This document shows positions 35,847-44,545 of a stretch of DNA of 64,000 nt, in pieces. Origin of the DNA: Methylacidiphilum infernorum V4 (GTDB taxonomy: Bacteria; Verrucomicrobiota; Verrucomicrobiia; Methylacidiphilales; Methylacidiphilaceae); assembly GCF_000019665.1 (NCBI RefSeq), contig NC_010794.1, positions 1,054,001 through 1,118,000 on the forward strand, given 5' to 3'. Below the pieces are notes generated by a model that saw only the letters and a list, made by a program, of their open reading frames with translations, made no database searches and had not been told where the DNA came from. Each line of letters starts with the position of its first letter. Within the stretch, counting starts at the first letter, position 1. Both the position numbers and the translations under genes were made by a program.

Positions 35847-36999
35847 GTTGCTTGTCCTTGTTAAGTGCTTGAAAAGAAAGACCTTTGGAAGGAGAAAAGG
35901 AAGCCCAACTGAATTCTTTTATGGAGGGGACTTTTCGAGATAGTTCTTCTATCTTTTCTTTCTCTATTGTTTCTATATTTTTTATTTCCGCTTCAATCGC
36001 AGTAATCTTTTCTTTTAGGAAAAGCTCCTGCATTACTTTTTTTAATCGGTAATCGAAGACTAAGCCTTTTGATGTATAATTGCCTGTTCGAGATTCTAGA
36101 AAATCCTTTAAAGACCAATAAAACAAAGCAAAAGCCTTGGCATAAGGATCCCGGATTTCTTTGTGGGATACCGCTGTAAAGTAGTTTTCAAAAAAATTCT
36201 GCATTCCCGCCGCAATCTCGCCACAGAATTGATCCAGCCCACGAAAGAAGTTTTGGGTGGCAAACGAAAATTGCTCTTTTTTTCTTTTTGGACTGATGAT
36301 CTTGAAAAAAAAGTCGCTTACGGGAATGGGTTTTACTGGCTGAATGTATTCGAGAAGGATTTCTCCTTTCCAATTAGCGATAATCCTGCCCCGAGAGTCG
36401 GTTTTAACTCTATAGAAAGCTTTTGTAGTCCATGGGTTATCTTTATTCAAAAAGCCAGGGCGGGAGGAAAAAGACAAGATATTGAAGCTATCTAGTTTTT
36501 TTTCGTACTTTGCATAGTAAAGCTCGGAAAGGGATTGGAAAAGAGCACCGAGCTGCTTTCTTTGATGAGCATTAAAAGAGGCCTTTAGTTCCTTTGAAAA
36601 TCCTTTTATCCAGTCCAGTTTTTCCTTGTCTAAGAAAAGCTTTTCTTGGAGATTGTCTTCAGACTGAACCCCTTGTAATGGGGCATTGCGATTCTGACCA
36701 GGGGAAAGAAAAACCAGGTTTTTTTCCCACTTTTCGTTCGTGCATACATCGGCAAGCATTGAAGCCAGGAGGGCTTTTTGTTGCAACTCCAAAAGGCCGT
36801 CAATCCTTGCCTTGTTTTTTAAAGCTTGGTAGCATTTGTCACCCAAAGACCTATTTTTCCGAACGAGTTGTTGAAGCTTTACAATCTCTTCGTAATTAAG
36901 GGAACGTAAGGGAAGCCAAAAATACTTTTCTATATCATTGCCCGTGATGAGTTCGCTCTCTTTTTTGCCCAAAAGGGCAAATCCATTAAGTTCAATCAT
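35830..36999 (-). CDS. Hypothetical island protein (389 aa)
   Basis: A soluble, mostly helical, lysine- and glutamate-rich protein without signal peptide. Recognisable features are limited to a heptad-like stretch near residues 330-365 (KITAIEAEIKNIETIEKEKIEELSRK cut across a coiled coil) and several Phe/Leu-rich helices. No family is recognised. It is co-transcribed with the sigma-like gene, which it overlaps, so it could be a partner or regulator of that factor. Confidence 0.6.
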   Translation of the reverse strand: MIELNGFALLGKKESELITGNDIEKYFWLPLRSLNYEEIVKLQQLVRKNRSLGDKCYQALKNKARIDGLLELQQKALLASMLADVCTNEKWEKNLVFLSPGQNRNAPLQGVQSEDNLQEKLFLDKEKLDWIKGFSKELKASFNAHQRKQLGALFQSLSELYYAKYEKKLDSFNILSFSSRPGFLNKDNPWTTKAFYRVKTDSRGRIIANWKGEILLEYIQPVKPIPVSDFFFKIISPKRKKEQFSFATQNFFRGLDQFCGEIAAGMQNFFENYFTAVSHKEIRDPYAKAFALFYWSLKDFLESRTGNYTSKGLVFDYRLKKVMQELFLKEKITAIEAEIKNIETIEKEKIEELSRKVPSIKEFSWASFSPSKGLSFQALNKDKQHGHEK

Positions 37000-37020
37000 A
37001 AGCTTGCAGGGAGGAGTTCC

Positions 37021-37230
37021 TTATCTTTGCTTTTCTTTCAAAATTTTTGTTGGCAAAGCAATCTTTCGAGTTTCTTCAGCGAGCAGATGAGTTTTAAATG
37101 ACGACCGGGAGCCGTAAGGAGAGCTGAGAGAATTTTCAAGCTGTTTTAAAAACCAACGATCCGCTTGAAATAAAGGCAGGCTTTCCTGGACAGCCTTCAA
37201 TAAAATAAAATCGAGCTTTACTGGTCTCAC
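37021..37230 (-). CDS. Small hypothetical protein (69 aa) heading the sigma operon
   Basis: A basic 69-residue protein starting with GTG two bases after the palindromic AT-rich motif at 37233-37245. It lies 21 bases before the next gene in the same direction. Composition and context support coding, though no domain is visible. If the motif is the promoter, the mRNA would have practically no leader. Confidence 0.5.
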   Translation of the reverse strand: MRPVKLDFILLKAVQESLPLFQADRWFLKQLENSLSSPYGSRSSFKTHLLAEETRKIALPTKILKEKQR

Positions 37231-37232
37231 TA

Positions 37233-37245
37233 CCTATTTAATAGG
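37233..37245. promoter_or_regulatory. Palindromic island promoter motif between divergent genes
   Basis: CCTATTTAATAGG reads almost identically on both strands (6-bp arms around one base). It lies in the 20-base gap between GTG 37230 on the minus strand and ATG 37251 on the plus strand, with 2 and 5 bases left to the respective starts. There is room for neither a separate -35 plus leader nor an SD on either side. Confidence 0.6.
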
Positions 37246-37250
37246 TCGAG

Positions 37251-38180
37251 ATGAAAAAAAGGATAGGTTTTGTTCCTCCCTCGGCTAAAGGGGCTACAGC
37301 CACCCACCTGCCCCTGCCTGAAGATTACATTGTTACCGATTCGGCGGCCGTTCGAGTCATAGAATGTGCCGTTGATGCGATGGGCGAAGGGATAGCCCTT
37401 TCCGCGGTCTTGCTGGATGGACCGCCGGGAGTCGGCAAAACGTTTTTGGCTAAATCGGTAGCTAAAGCCATTGGAGCCAAGTTACTGCTCTTTCAATTTT
37501 TCCCGGGTTGTGGGAAAGAAGAGCTTCTTCGAGATAAGACAATCGATGGGGCTCTTGTAGCGGGAATTATTCCCTTAGCCATCGCCTCTTCCTTGGAAAA
37601 GAAAACGGTCCTTATTCTCAATGAGCTGGACAAGGCCGAGGTAGCCGTCGATAGCTTCCTGCTCGATTTCATTAATGAAGCCCAAGTTTTTATTCCCCAA
37701 TTGGGTGGAGAGTTGAAAGCCGATAATTCAAATCTGTTGATCGTCATCACCAAAAACGACCAGAGAGATGCAACTGAAGCCTTGCTGAGAAGATGCCGTG
37801 TGGTTTACATGAATTGGCCTTCAATCGAAACAGAAACAAGATTCATCATGAACTATAATCCATGGGCGACAAAAAAACTCTGCGAGATCTTTATCGAAGC
37901 GGCTAACCAATTGCGCAGGCATCCCGGGGTAAAGAAAAAACCTTCGACTCCAGAAATCGTTCGACTCGTAGGCGATTGTTGGCACATTCGAAACCAGGGA
38001 ATGACTCTTTTAGAATGGAGCCAATTCATCATTACCGGCCTTGTTCCTTTGCCTCAAGACAGGAAGTATCTTGATCAAAACCCAATGGCCATAGCCGCAG
38101 AAGTCAGGAGCGAGTTGGATGATATTCATAATGCAAAGATTCTCTCTACAGGAATAGAACTCTCTTTCCCAGCACCCTAA
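37251..38180 (+). CDS. MoxR/CbbQ-like AAA+ ATPase
   Basis: A 309-residue AAA+ protein with Walker A LLDGPPGVGKTFLAKSVAKA (near residue 56), Walker B TVLILNELDKAE (~123), and a sensor-like NLLIVITKND. An arginine-rich segment EALLRRCRVVYMNWPS follows, where MoxR-family proteins place the Arg finger. Such ATPases act as chaperones that remodel specific partner complexes, often with a VWA-domain protein, none of which is seen nearby. It is divergent from the sigma operon and shares its palindromic promoter motif. Confidence 0.82.
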   Translation: MKKRIGFVPPSAKGATATHLPLPEDYIVTDSAAVRVIECAVDAMGEGIALSAVLLDGPPGVGKTFLAKSVAKAIGAKLLLFQFFPGCGKEELLRDKTIDGALVAGIIPLAIASSLEKKTVLILNELDKAEVAVDSFLLDFINEAQVFIPQLGGELKADNSNLLIVITKNDQRDATEALLRRCRVVYMNWPSIETETRFIMNYNPWATKKLCEIFIEAANQLRRHPGVKKKPSTPEIVRLVGDCWHIRNQGMTLLEWSQFIITGLVPLPQDRKYLDQNPMAIAAEVRSELDDIHNAKILSTGIELSFPAP

Positions 38181-38467
38181 AGGAGAAGCTTCTTTAAAGC
38201 AGTTATTCAAAAAGCAAAAATATGGGGAAAAGCAACACGCACCGTTTTCTCTCCGAATAAAGAGAGTTAAATTTTATACTCCGGTTTTTTGAAACCGGTG
38301 GAAAAATTTTTTGTGCGCCAACAAACGCATCGCCTCTAACAAAAGAGCATTATTCGGCGTGGAATGTCTCTAAAACCTCCAGGATTAAAAAGAGGTAATC
38401 CTTTGGGCTCGATCAAAGCTTAGCAGAATGACTTATGGATTTCGCTCCCCTTTTTCTAGCATGATTT
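38181..38467. other. Intergenic stretch between convergent genes with a strong hairpin
   Basis: No gene is apparent. A 7-bp hairpin (CCGGTTT-TTTG-AAACCGG, 38281-38298) is followed by T-rich sequence, and a shorter CTCTC/GAGAG hairpin precedes it. The position between two converging genes suits a bidirectional terminator. Confidence 0.5.
38281..38298 (+). terminator. Probable terminator of the AAA+ gene
   Basis: A perfect 7-bp stem CCGGTTT/AAACCGG with a TTTG loop, followed within 10 bases by a run of T. It lies about 100 bases after the AAA+ stop and could also serve the converging transcript. Confidence 0.5.
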
Positions 38468-40330
38468 CTAGAACTCCATTGCTGATGGACTTTGTTGCGA
38501 TAGGGGGATTTGGCTTTGTATTTGGTTTAAATAATGGGATGCGGCCTGTCCGGCTTCTAATGCCGCTTTTTCTCTCATCATGTCAACAATGTGAAGCCTT
38601 TCGAGCAGTGATTGATAACGGGTCTGCCTATAATTTTCTATGTTATTTTTTAACCTTTCCAAGTATTGTTGTTGATTTCTTATTTGATTCGTAACCATGA
38701 CTTCCATCTGGGAGATTTGGGGTATAGCCAAGAGATAATTTTGCTGGCACTGTTCCCTCAAGGTTTTAAGGTCGGCCTGAAGCTGGTTTAATTGCTTAAT
38801 AACATTTTGGGTATCTTGGTAGAGCTGTACATCAAGCCTTTCTATGGCGACGTTCTGCTCTATCCGCAGGGTGTTAGCCTGTATCAGGAGCATATAAGAT
38901 TGATAGGATTGGGGGCTTATCCCTGTAACTAGAGTTCCTGAGCCCCAACCGGGATTAGAAAGTTGGACAGGGATAATTTCAATTTGATGATCTCCTTCAT
39001 TTTCTGCTTCAACGGAACAAACCCTCCCTCCTTTTAGGGATCGTTCCTCGTCCTTTAGGGATGAAAGCAGGGAGGAATAGGGGAAAACATTCTTGTCCGA
39101 TCCTGGCCGGGCTATAGGAATAAGAGGTTCAGCCGGCTTGGCCGCCAAGGAAACATGCAGGATATCTTGGAGGTGCTTTTTTGCAAACGAATACAAGAAA
39201 TTGGGTTGCTTCCTTTGGTTGGACCTGATCAAATAATCTTCTACGGCTCCAAAAGCCCCGGCCGTATAAATATCGGAAAGATTGGGGCTCAAGCCATAAA
39301 TGTTTGAGGAATGGACCCCGTTAAGGGGACTATAAAGACCACCCGTTAAGGAAGTTGAATTTATCCAAAACAGGAGCTGCTGTAGAGCACTTCCAGACCA
39401 CATGATAGACTGGTAGGTGGGATCCATCGAATTGGAGGGCCTAATTAAGGCATTGGATCCAAGGACCATGGCCTGTCCCAAAATAGAGGGAAGTAAAGAT
39501 CCCAAGGGGATCTGCAAATTGGGATTACTGGATTGAGAAGAAAAGTTTTGGGCTCCAAAAATTCCCCAACTGATAGGACCGGCCAGGTTGGCAAGCCCCC
39601 CGATGTTACCCAACAGGGGATTGGATCCTAAGTAGAAAGGAAATAAATTCATCGCCATGTATCCTAAACCTCCGGCTAGCGGCCCTAAGTTTGAAGCCCC
39701 ACCCATAAATTGGTTAGCCAGTGAGCTTCCAACAGCTAACTGTTGAGGGGAAAGGGAGGTCAACATAAAAGGAGGGAACGAATCTAAACCGATGGGCAGG
39801 CCGGACAAGCCCATGATGTTTCCGACGTACCCGATGCCCTGCCCAGTAAAACTGTTGCCATCGAACCTGAGACCGTAAGGCAGTTGGGTGAGCATGCTGC
39901 TCATGGATTGAGCTTGGCTCAATGGAGAGGAGCCGAGAGTGGAATTATCGTAGGGACTTTGAGGAACATGGACCTGGGAAACGGCATTTTCGTAACTGGC
40001 GATGGAGCCAAGAGAAGCGATCTGTTGGCTCATCTGTTTTGTTCCGGAAATCATCTGGTCGATGTGTTGAATGTGCTCATCGTTATCGCGAACGATATCT
40101 TGGATGTCCTGAAGCCGTCCCACGATGTAGTTCATGGCTTCAGCTGCACTGCCCGAAAAGCCGGTGACGTCTACGGGCCATCCTCCTCCGGAAGTCACCG
40201 GGGGAGCTTGGGGAGCTTGAGGAAAGGTTTGGGTAGGAGGAATTTCACTCAGGCTTCCCGGAAGTAACCCGTTGAGAAAAAAGAGGATAAAAAACAACAC
40301 CCTGCTTTTTAAATGATCTTTTTTATTCAT
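38468..40330 (-). CDS. Large secreted protein with C-terminal coiled coil, VirB5/TrbJ-like candidate
   Basis: A signal peptide (RVLFFILFFLNGLLPGSLS) is followed by an N-terminal helical segment (MNYIVGRLQDIQDIVRDNDEHI cut into heptads). The long middle part is rich in Gly, Ser, Asn and Leu with repeated GGLxxxxG-like phrases. The C-terminal coiled coil covers about residues 480-600. Helical secreted proteins of this kind occur as VirB5/TrbJ pilus-associated subunits, but it is much longer than they are and no specific motif confirms it. It is the last gene of the coupling-protein operon. An in-frame ATG exists six codons upstream. Confidence 0.5.
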   Translation of the reverse strand: MNKKDHLKSRVLFFILFFLNGLLPGSLSEIPPTQTFPQAPQAPPVTSGGGWPVDVTGFSGSAAEAMNYIVGRLQDIQDIVRDNDEHIQHIDQMISGTKQMSQQIASLGSIASYENAVSQVHVPQSPYDNSTLGSSPLSQAQSMSSMLTQLPYGLRFDGNSFTGQGIGYVGNIMGLSGLPIGLDSFPPFMLTSLSPQQLAVGSSLANQFMGGASNLGPLAGGLGYMAMNLFPFYLGSNPLLGNIGGLANLAGPISWGIFGAQNFSSQSSNPNLQIPLGSLLPSILGQAMVLGSNALIRPSNSMDPTYQSIMWSGSALQQLLFWINSTSLTGGLYSPLNGVHSSNIYGLSPNLSDIYTAGAFGAVEDYLIRSNQRKQPNFLYSFAKKHLQDILHVSLAAKPAEPLIPIARPGSDKNVFPYSSLLSSLKDEERSLKGGRVCSVEAENEGDHQIEIIPVQLSNPGWGSGTLVTGISPQSYQSYMLLIQANTLRIEQNVAIERLDVQLYQDTQNVIKQLNQLQADLKTLREQCQQNYLLAIPQISQMEVMVTNQIRNQQQYLERLKNNIENYRQTRYQSLLERLHIVDMMREKAALEAGQAASHYLNQIQSQIPLSQQSPSAMEF

Positions 40331-40946
40331 AATTTTCATAGGGAACAAAAACCTTTTCTCTTCTTGTAGCTTGTTGCAACCTATGCCGCCGATTTACGAA
40401 ACCTTTGGGTAATCTCTCAAAGGAAACGAACCGAAATTTTCTTTTTTCCCAAAGAGAATAAAGAGCGTTGCAGCTTTCTTTTAATTTTTTACAACATTCT
40501 AACAACTCCTCTTTCATAGGATGATGACAGCGTTGGATAAAATCCAGTGAATGGATTCCCACCCCCTTTTGATCGATAGGCATGGAGAGAATGACCGAGC
40601 CTGGCTTCTTTGGGTTATCGATAATAAACCACTCTTCCCAAGCCTCCGGGGCTTCATCATACATCTGGGCCCACAGGGGATATTCTCCTTCCAAAAGGCT
40701 GAGGAAAAAGCTTCTTTCCACGATAATAGCGGGGAAAACCGGTTCGTTGTCCCTATTTTTGGGGATCTCTTTACCTAATCTTTGAAAAAAATAGGCTTCG
40801 AAAAGCAAAGCTTTCAAGGAAAGAGAAGATGACCGGTCTTCGGAGTAATCTGGAAAAGGGGTTCCTAAGTCTTCGGGATAAACGATCTTGGATAAATCGC
40901 TTTCTTCTTTTTCTTCGGGTTCATGGGCAATCCTAGAGTTGTTCAT
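40323..40946 (-). CDS. Hypothetical island protein (207 aa)
   Basis: A soluble acidic N-terminus (HEPEEKEESDLSKIVYPEDLG) is followed by a helical body containing AWEEWFIIDNPKKPGSVILSMP and a basic tail (FVNRRHRLQQATRREK). No family is recognised. Its start overlaps the stop of the small membrane protein gene upstream (ATGA), and its end overlaps the start region of the secreted protein gene, so it belongs to the same operon. Confidence 0.6.
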   Translation of the reverse strand: MNNSRIAHEPEEKEESDLSKIVYPEDLGTPFPDYSEDRSSSLSLKALLFEAYFFQRLGKEIPKNRDNEPVFPAIIVERSFFLSLLEGEYPLWAQMYDEAPEAWEEWFIIDNPKKPGSVILSMPIDQKGVGIHSLDFIQRCHHPMKEELLECCKKLKESCNALYSLWEKRKFRFVSFERLPKGFVNRRHRLQQATRREKVFVPYENYE

Positions 40947-41182
40947 TTTGTATGTCCTCCAAATTCTCTGATCCCCCTTTCGAGCATTGTGGAAAAATCC
41001 TGTAAAAGGAAATCCAAGTAACCTCCCAGCTGGTCCAAGCTTTTAGTGGCTATAAAGAAAAGTCCATGGGTTAGAAAATAAACGACATCCGAAGTCGTTT
41101 TCCCCCTCAAGGAAAGAAAGGAAAGGAAAAGGGGAAAGGAAACATAGCCGAAGAGAAGGGAAGAAGAAGCTTTTGCATTCAT
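40943..41182 (-). CDS. Small membrane-associated protein (79-81 aa)
   Basis: Two hydrophobic segments (LLFGYVSFPLFLSFLSL and VVYFLTHGLFFIATKSL) and an amphipathic C-terminus. A GTG start two codons upstream of the chosen ATG is equally possible. It sits in the coupling-protein operon directly after another small membrane protein, and could provide membrane anchoring to the soluble coupling ATPase. No family is recognised. Confidence 0.5.
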   Translation of the reverse strand: MNAKASSSLLFGYVSFPLFLSFLSLRGKTTSDVVYFLTHGLFFIATKSLDQLGGYLDFLLQDFSTMLERGIREFGGHTK

Positions 41183-41226
41183 AATCACACGGTGGGGCGA
41201 AGCCTGCGAATAAAAGAATTTTTTTC

Positions 41227-41619
41227 TTACATCCCTTTTTTTGCTCTTATAAAATCGGTAAATCGCTGTTTTAATTCTGCTTGGAATTCACCTTCCTTGA
41301 CCATTGTCCATATTCTTTTAGGTGTGCCGATGTAGCGGGAATAAAAGTGGGATAAACCAAGAAAAAGAAAGGAAAAGAGGGCGACTTCAATAAGAAAAAC
41401 GATCAGGTCGGCCTCTTTGCGAGAATGAACAAAAAGATAAAAAAGGGCGATAGGAAAAGCCTCGAGAAGCTCGAAAAAGTCGAGTTTATCGGTTGAAAAA
41501 AGAAGGTGATCACCTCTAACGGTAAGCACTCCACAGATTAAACAAAGCATAAGCAGTCCGATGATGTGAAGATTATTGTTGTGTACGGGCGGTTGGGGAT
41601 TGGTTACATGATCGAGCAT
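41227..41619 (-). CDS. Polytopic membrane protein (130 aa) next to coupling ATPase
   Basis: About three hydrophobic helices (IIGLLMLCLICGVLTV, FPIALFYLFV, LIVFLIEVALFSFLFLGL) and a soluble helical tail. SD-like AAGGAGAG precedes the ATG. It lies 12 bases after the coupling-protein stop. VirD4 proteins usually have an N-terminal membrane domain, which the neighbouring ATPase lacks, so this protein is a candidate for the separate membrane part. That is inference from gene order. Confidence 0.55.
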   Translation of the reverse strand: MLDHVTNPQPPVHNNNLHIIGLLMLCLICGVLTVRGDHLLFSTDKLDFFELLEAFPIALFYLFVHSRKEADLIVFLIEVALFSFLFLGLSHFYSRYIGTPKRIWTMVKEGEFQAELKQRFTDFIRAKKGM

Positions 41620-41631
41620 AACTCTCCTTCG

Positions 41632-43761
41632 TTACCTGGGTATGAGATGAAGTAAAAATTGAACTCTTTTGATACTCTTTTTCCCAAATCGGGGATGAAG
41701 CTTAACAATCGCTTCTCCGTCTTTTAACCGGGAAAAAACATAGGGAGGATAGATAGGCTCCTTGCGAAATTGAATTTGGAAGTCTTGATGGGCGATCGGC
41801 TTGGACAGATCAAAGAGCAATTCTTGGGTTCCCCGGTAAAGATAACCGTCGCTTCTTTCGATCTCTCCAAACAGCCGCGAGGCATACTCGTTGGTTTCGA
41901 AGTGAGGATTTCTTAAAAATATGACTGTTGCGGTATTCGTTAAGATCGCTTCGATTTCCGATCTAATCATCCGAGATTCCAACAAGGCCAGGGATTGGAA
42001 GGCGATAATACATCCGCATTGGTATTCTCTGGCCTTGTCAAAAAACCCTCTTTCTCCAGTCCAATCTCCTGTAGTAGCAACGGTGGCAAATTCATCACAA
42101 AGATAAATAACAGGTCTTTTCTGGTTGATGCTCCTGGCCCCTATCTTTAGTTGTTTTCTAGAAAGCACGGAACGAAAAAACTCGAGTTTTAAAAGTATGC
42201 TGGCTACTTTAGCCGAATTCCTCCACCGTGAAAAGTTCATGTCGAGAACGAGAATCTTGCCTTCATCGATGAGATCCCTGAAATTGAGGTTTCCTTGCGA
42301 ACTGACCATCCGATCGAAGGGCGGCTGAGTCATAAGGGAAGTAAGAACAGAAACGGTCATGCCTATAGAACCCGAAGTTCTTTCATTGGCCAGGTTAAGA
42401 TATTCGCCTTTAAAATAGAGATAGACTTCATCCGAGTAGGGGTCTTTTCCATAATGGCGAAGGACCTTTTCATACATGCCCAACCATTTCTGGAGAGGTC
42501 CATATTCGGGGGCGGGGATTTCCAAGTTCTTTACCACGTGGGATAGGACCAAGATATTGTCTATTTCATCGATCAGACTAAGGGAGCTTTCCCAAAGTTC
42601 CAACTGGGGAAGAACCCCGACTTTAAAAGATTTTAGGAGCTTTTTTAGTCTTGCGGTGACTTCCGAGCAAACGGCAAGGAAATTCTCATAAAACTGGTCA
42701 TTTTCAGAGTAGGAGTAGAAAGCACCGTGAAAGGAACGCAAACCTTCAAGAAGGGAAGATAAGCTGGATGCTCCAAATTGGGCCTTAGAAGTCGGCTCTC
42801 CACTCAGGCATTTTAAAATTTTTTCCGCTTCCATTTTCTTTAAAAGCCTCTGTTCTTTTTCTTCCTCGCTCTCAGCTTCGGCTGCATTTTTGGCGGTAAT
42901 GTAGATATCTTTGACTTTCTTTTTCCAACCTTGAATTAAGGAATCTATCCTGTTGACCAGCCGATTTATTCTTTCTAATCCTTGAACGATTTTTTCTCTA
43001 TTTTCCTTGATCGTGGTTTCGACCGAATTGATCTGGTTTTGGTTTGCAGGTAATCCCCTGTCCATGACAAGGAGATTGAGCAGGGGAAACGACAGGGGAG
43101 GTGGGGGCTCAGCTATGATTTTTTTTTGAGCCGCTGCGACTAACTCCCGGTGAAGTTGGAAAATGGAATTAAAAAGTTTCCTGCCCGCAGCATCCCAAAA
43201 CGGATCTTGACTTGTTCTTCCATCGTCGATCGCCTGCTTGAGGGTGATCATTAAGTCGGCAAGCTCTGAAGGAAGAGAATCGGGATTGTTGAACGGATCG
43301 ATCGAAAGATCGTGGTCGGGTCCAAAATACAAAATATCTTTTTCCCTGTCATACTTTTTGGCCAGCCATTTGACCATTTCGGTCAGTTCACATTTTCCAT
43401 CCATTATAAACCCGGCAAATTTTAGCTCTTCTCTTTGCTGATCATTTCTAAGGTCGGTTGCCCTGAAGAGACTTTCCAAAAATTGGGTCAGCACGTACCT
43501 CGTTTTTCCTGCTCCCGATCCTCCCAAAATGCAGACATGAGAGAAAAGATCCTTTATCATCAAAGGCTTTCCCGATTCATCCGCCAGTTCTTGAGGTTCG
43601 GTTTGCACCCTGAAATACAATTTTCCAAAATCGGCTAAACTAATAGGTTCACGAGGCCAATAGGATCCGGTCGTCCTTGCAGCAATAGAAAGTTTGGGTT
43701 TTACGTGTTGTGGACTAAAGCTTCCTACCAAGGTATCCTTTAATTTTTCAAGGATTTTCAT
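41632..43761 (-). CDS. Type IV secretion coupling ATPase (VirD4/TraG/TrwB-like)
   Basis: Coupling proteins recruit substrates to type IV secretion channels. Walker A VCILGGSGAGKTRYVL is near residue 80. GFIMDGKCELTEMVKWLA and DILYFGPDHDLSIDPFNNPDS follow, as in VirD4 proteins that hand over a DPKGE-like block. Walker B VIYLCDEFATVATTG is near residue 555, then GCIIAFQSLALLESR, the TraG-type sensor region. The central part (residues ~190-420) is a long helical insertion. No transmembrane helix precedes Walker A, unlike typical VirD4. It starts 4 bases after the island promoter motif at 43766-43778 and heads a leftward operon ending at 38468. Confidence 0.85.
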   Translation of the reverse strand: MKILEKLKDTLVGSFSPQHVKPKLSIAARTTGSYWPREPISLADFGKLYFRVQTEPQELADESGKPLMIKDLFSHVCILGGSGAGKTRYVLTQFLESLFRATDLRNDQQREELKFAGFIMDGKCELTEMVKWLAKKYDREKDILYFGPDHDLSIDPFNNPDSLPSELADLMITLKQAIDDGRTSQDPFWDAAGRKLFNSIFQLHRELVAAAQKKIIAEPPPPLSFPLLNLLVMDRGLPANQNQINSVETTIKENREKIVQGLERINRLVNRIDSLIQGWKKKVKDIYITAKNAAEAESEEEKEQRLLKKMEAEKILKCLSGEPTSKAQFGASSLSSLLEGLRSFHGAFYSYSENDQFYENFLAVCSEVTARLKKLLKSFKVGVLPQLELWESSLSLIDEIDNILVLSHVVKNLEIPAPEYGPLQKWLGMYEKVLRHYGKDPYSDEVYLYFKGEYLNLANERTSGSIGMTVSVLTSLMTQPPFDRMVSSQGNLNFRDLIDEGKILVLDMNFSRWRNSAKVASILLKLEFFRSVLSRKQLKIGARSINQKRPVIYLCDEFATVATTGDWTGERGFFDKAREYQCGCIIAFQSLALLESRMIRSEIEAILTNTATVIFLRNPHFETNEYASRLFGEIERSDGYLYRGTQELLFDLSKPIAHQDFQIQFRKEPIYPPYVFSRLKDGEAIVKLHPRFGKKSIKRVQFLLHLIPR

Positions 43762-43765
43762 TCCG

Positions 43766-43778
43766 TTATATAAATAGG
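43766..43778 (-). promoter_or_regulatory. Island promoter motif for the coupling-protein operon
   Basis: On the minus strand the sequence CCTATTTATATAA ends four bases before the ATG of the coupling ATPase gene. It shares the CCTATTTAWA core with the other island motifs. Confidence 0.5.
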
Positions 43779-43791
43779 CTTTTTTATAAAA

Positions 43792-43802
43792 CCTATTTTG
43801 AG
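43792..43802 (+). promoter_or_regulatory. Island promoter motif for the plus-strand gene at 43806
   Basis: CCTATTTTGAG lies three bases before the ATG at 43806. It is a weaker match (CCTATTT core only), but has the same distance to the start as the other copies. Confidence 0.4.
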
Positions 43803-43805
43803 ATT

Positions 43806-44465
43806 ATGGACTTAGGAGGAGATTGGCCTGGATACCTGGAGAATTGGGCAAAAGCTGTGGGTAGGGAACTTATCGATGGTTTTTGGCTAAAGGCAAACGA
43901 AGAGTTTTGGCCGCAGAGGTGGCCAGATGGTTCTCTTGTATACAGCCAAGAAGCTTGCCCGGGTGAATGGTTTCTTATGCGTGAAAATTCCTGGACCAAT
44001 TATGGCTTTGAAAATTTCGAAAAATTTACCGAAGCCCTTTTTTCCAAGAAGCTAACGGCGGATTCCCCTTCGGCAATTCTCCTGCTTGGTTTATACCGTC
44101 ATCTGGCAGGAGTCGGATTGGGAATCGCCAGCCGGGGAGCGATTTTTGTCGATCAAAAATTGATCATGCATTTTATTGTGATCCGTGAAGAAGAATTTCA
44201 AAAAGTTCGTTCGTTGGCGCATCAAATCGATCCCTCCTGCCAGGTTCAAAGAGACATTTTTTTCCCCGAGTTTTTTGATGCGCTTAAAAGGGTTCTTTTT
44301 AAAAGCGACAATACAAGGGTCAAGCTTCTACGACTCGGAGTCTTCTTTGGGTTTCTTTGCCTTTTTTTATCCGTTGTCGCCTTGTTTTGGAAAAAGGGAA
44401 TTTTTTTAGCTATCCTCTTTCAGATGGCTTCCTTGTGGATCTTTGGAAGGGTAAGAAAAGAATAG
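43806..44465 (+). CDS. Hypothetical protein with C-terminal membrane hairpin
   Basis: A soluble domain of about 165 residues, rich in Trp in its first part (MDLGGDWPGYLENWAKAVG, EEFWPQRWPDGSLVY), is followed by two closely spaced hydrophobic helices (LGVFFGFLCLFLSVVALFW and IFLAILFQMASLWIFG) and a short charged end. No family is recognised. It is divergent from the coupling-protein operon, with which it shares a 44-base promoter gap. Confidence 0.55.
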   Translation: MDLGGDWPGYLENWAKAVGRELIDGFWLKANEEFWPQRWPDGSLVYSQEACPGEWFLMRENSWTNYGFENFEKFTEALFSKKLTADSPSAILLLGLYRHLAGVGLGIASRGAIFVDQKLIMHFIVIREEEFQKVRSLAHQIDPSCQVQRDIFFPEFFDALKRVLFKSDNTRVKLLRLGVFFGFLCLFLSVVALFWKKGIFLAILFQMASLWIFGRVRKE

Positions 44466-44545
44466 AAGAGTCGAAAGAAGATTGGAATGATCCTGGAAGG
44501 GGGGGAAATAACCCGGTTTAAAAACGGGATGGAAAAGAAACCGTT

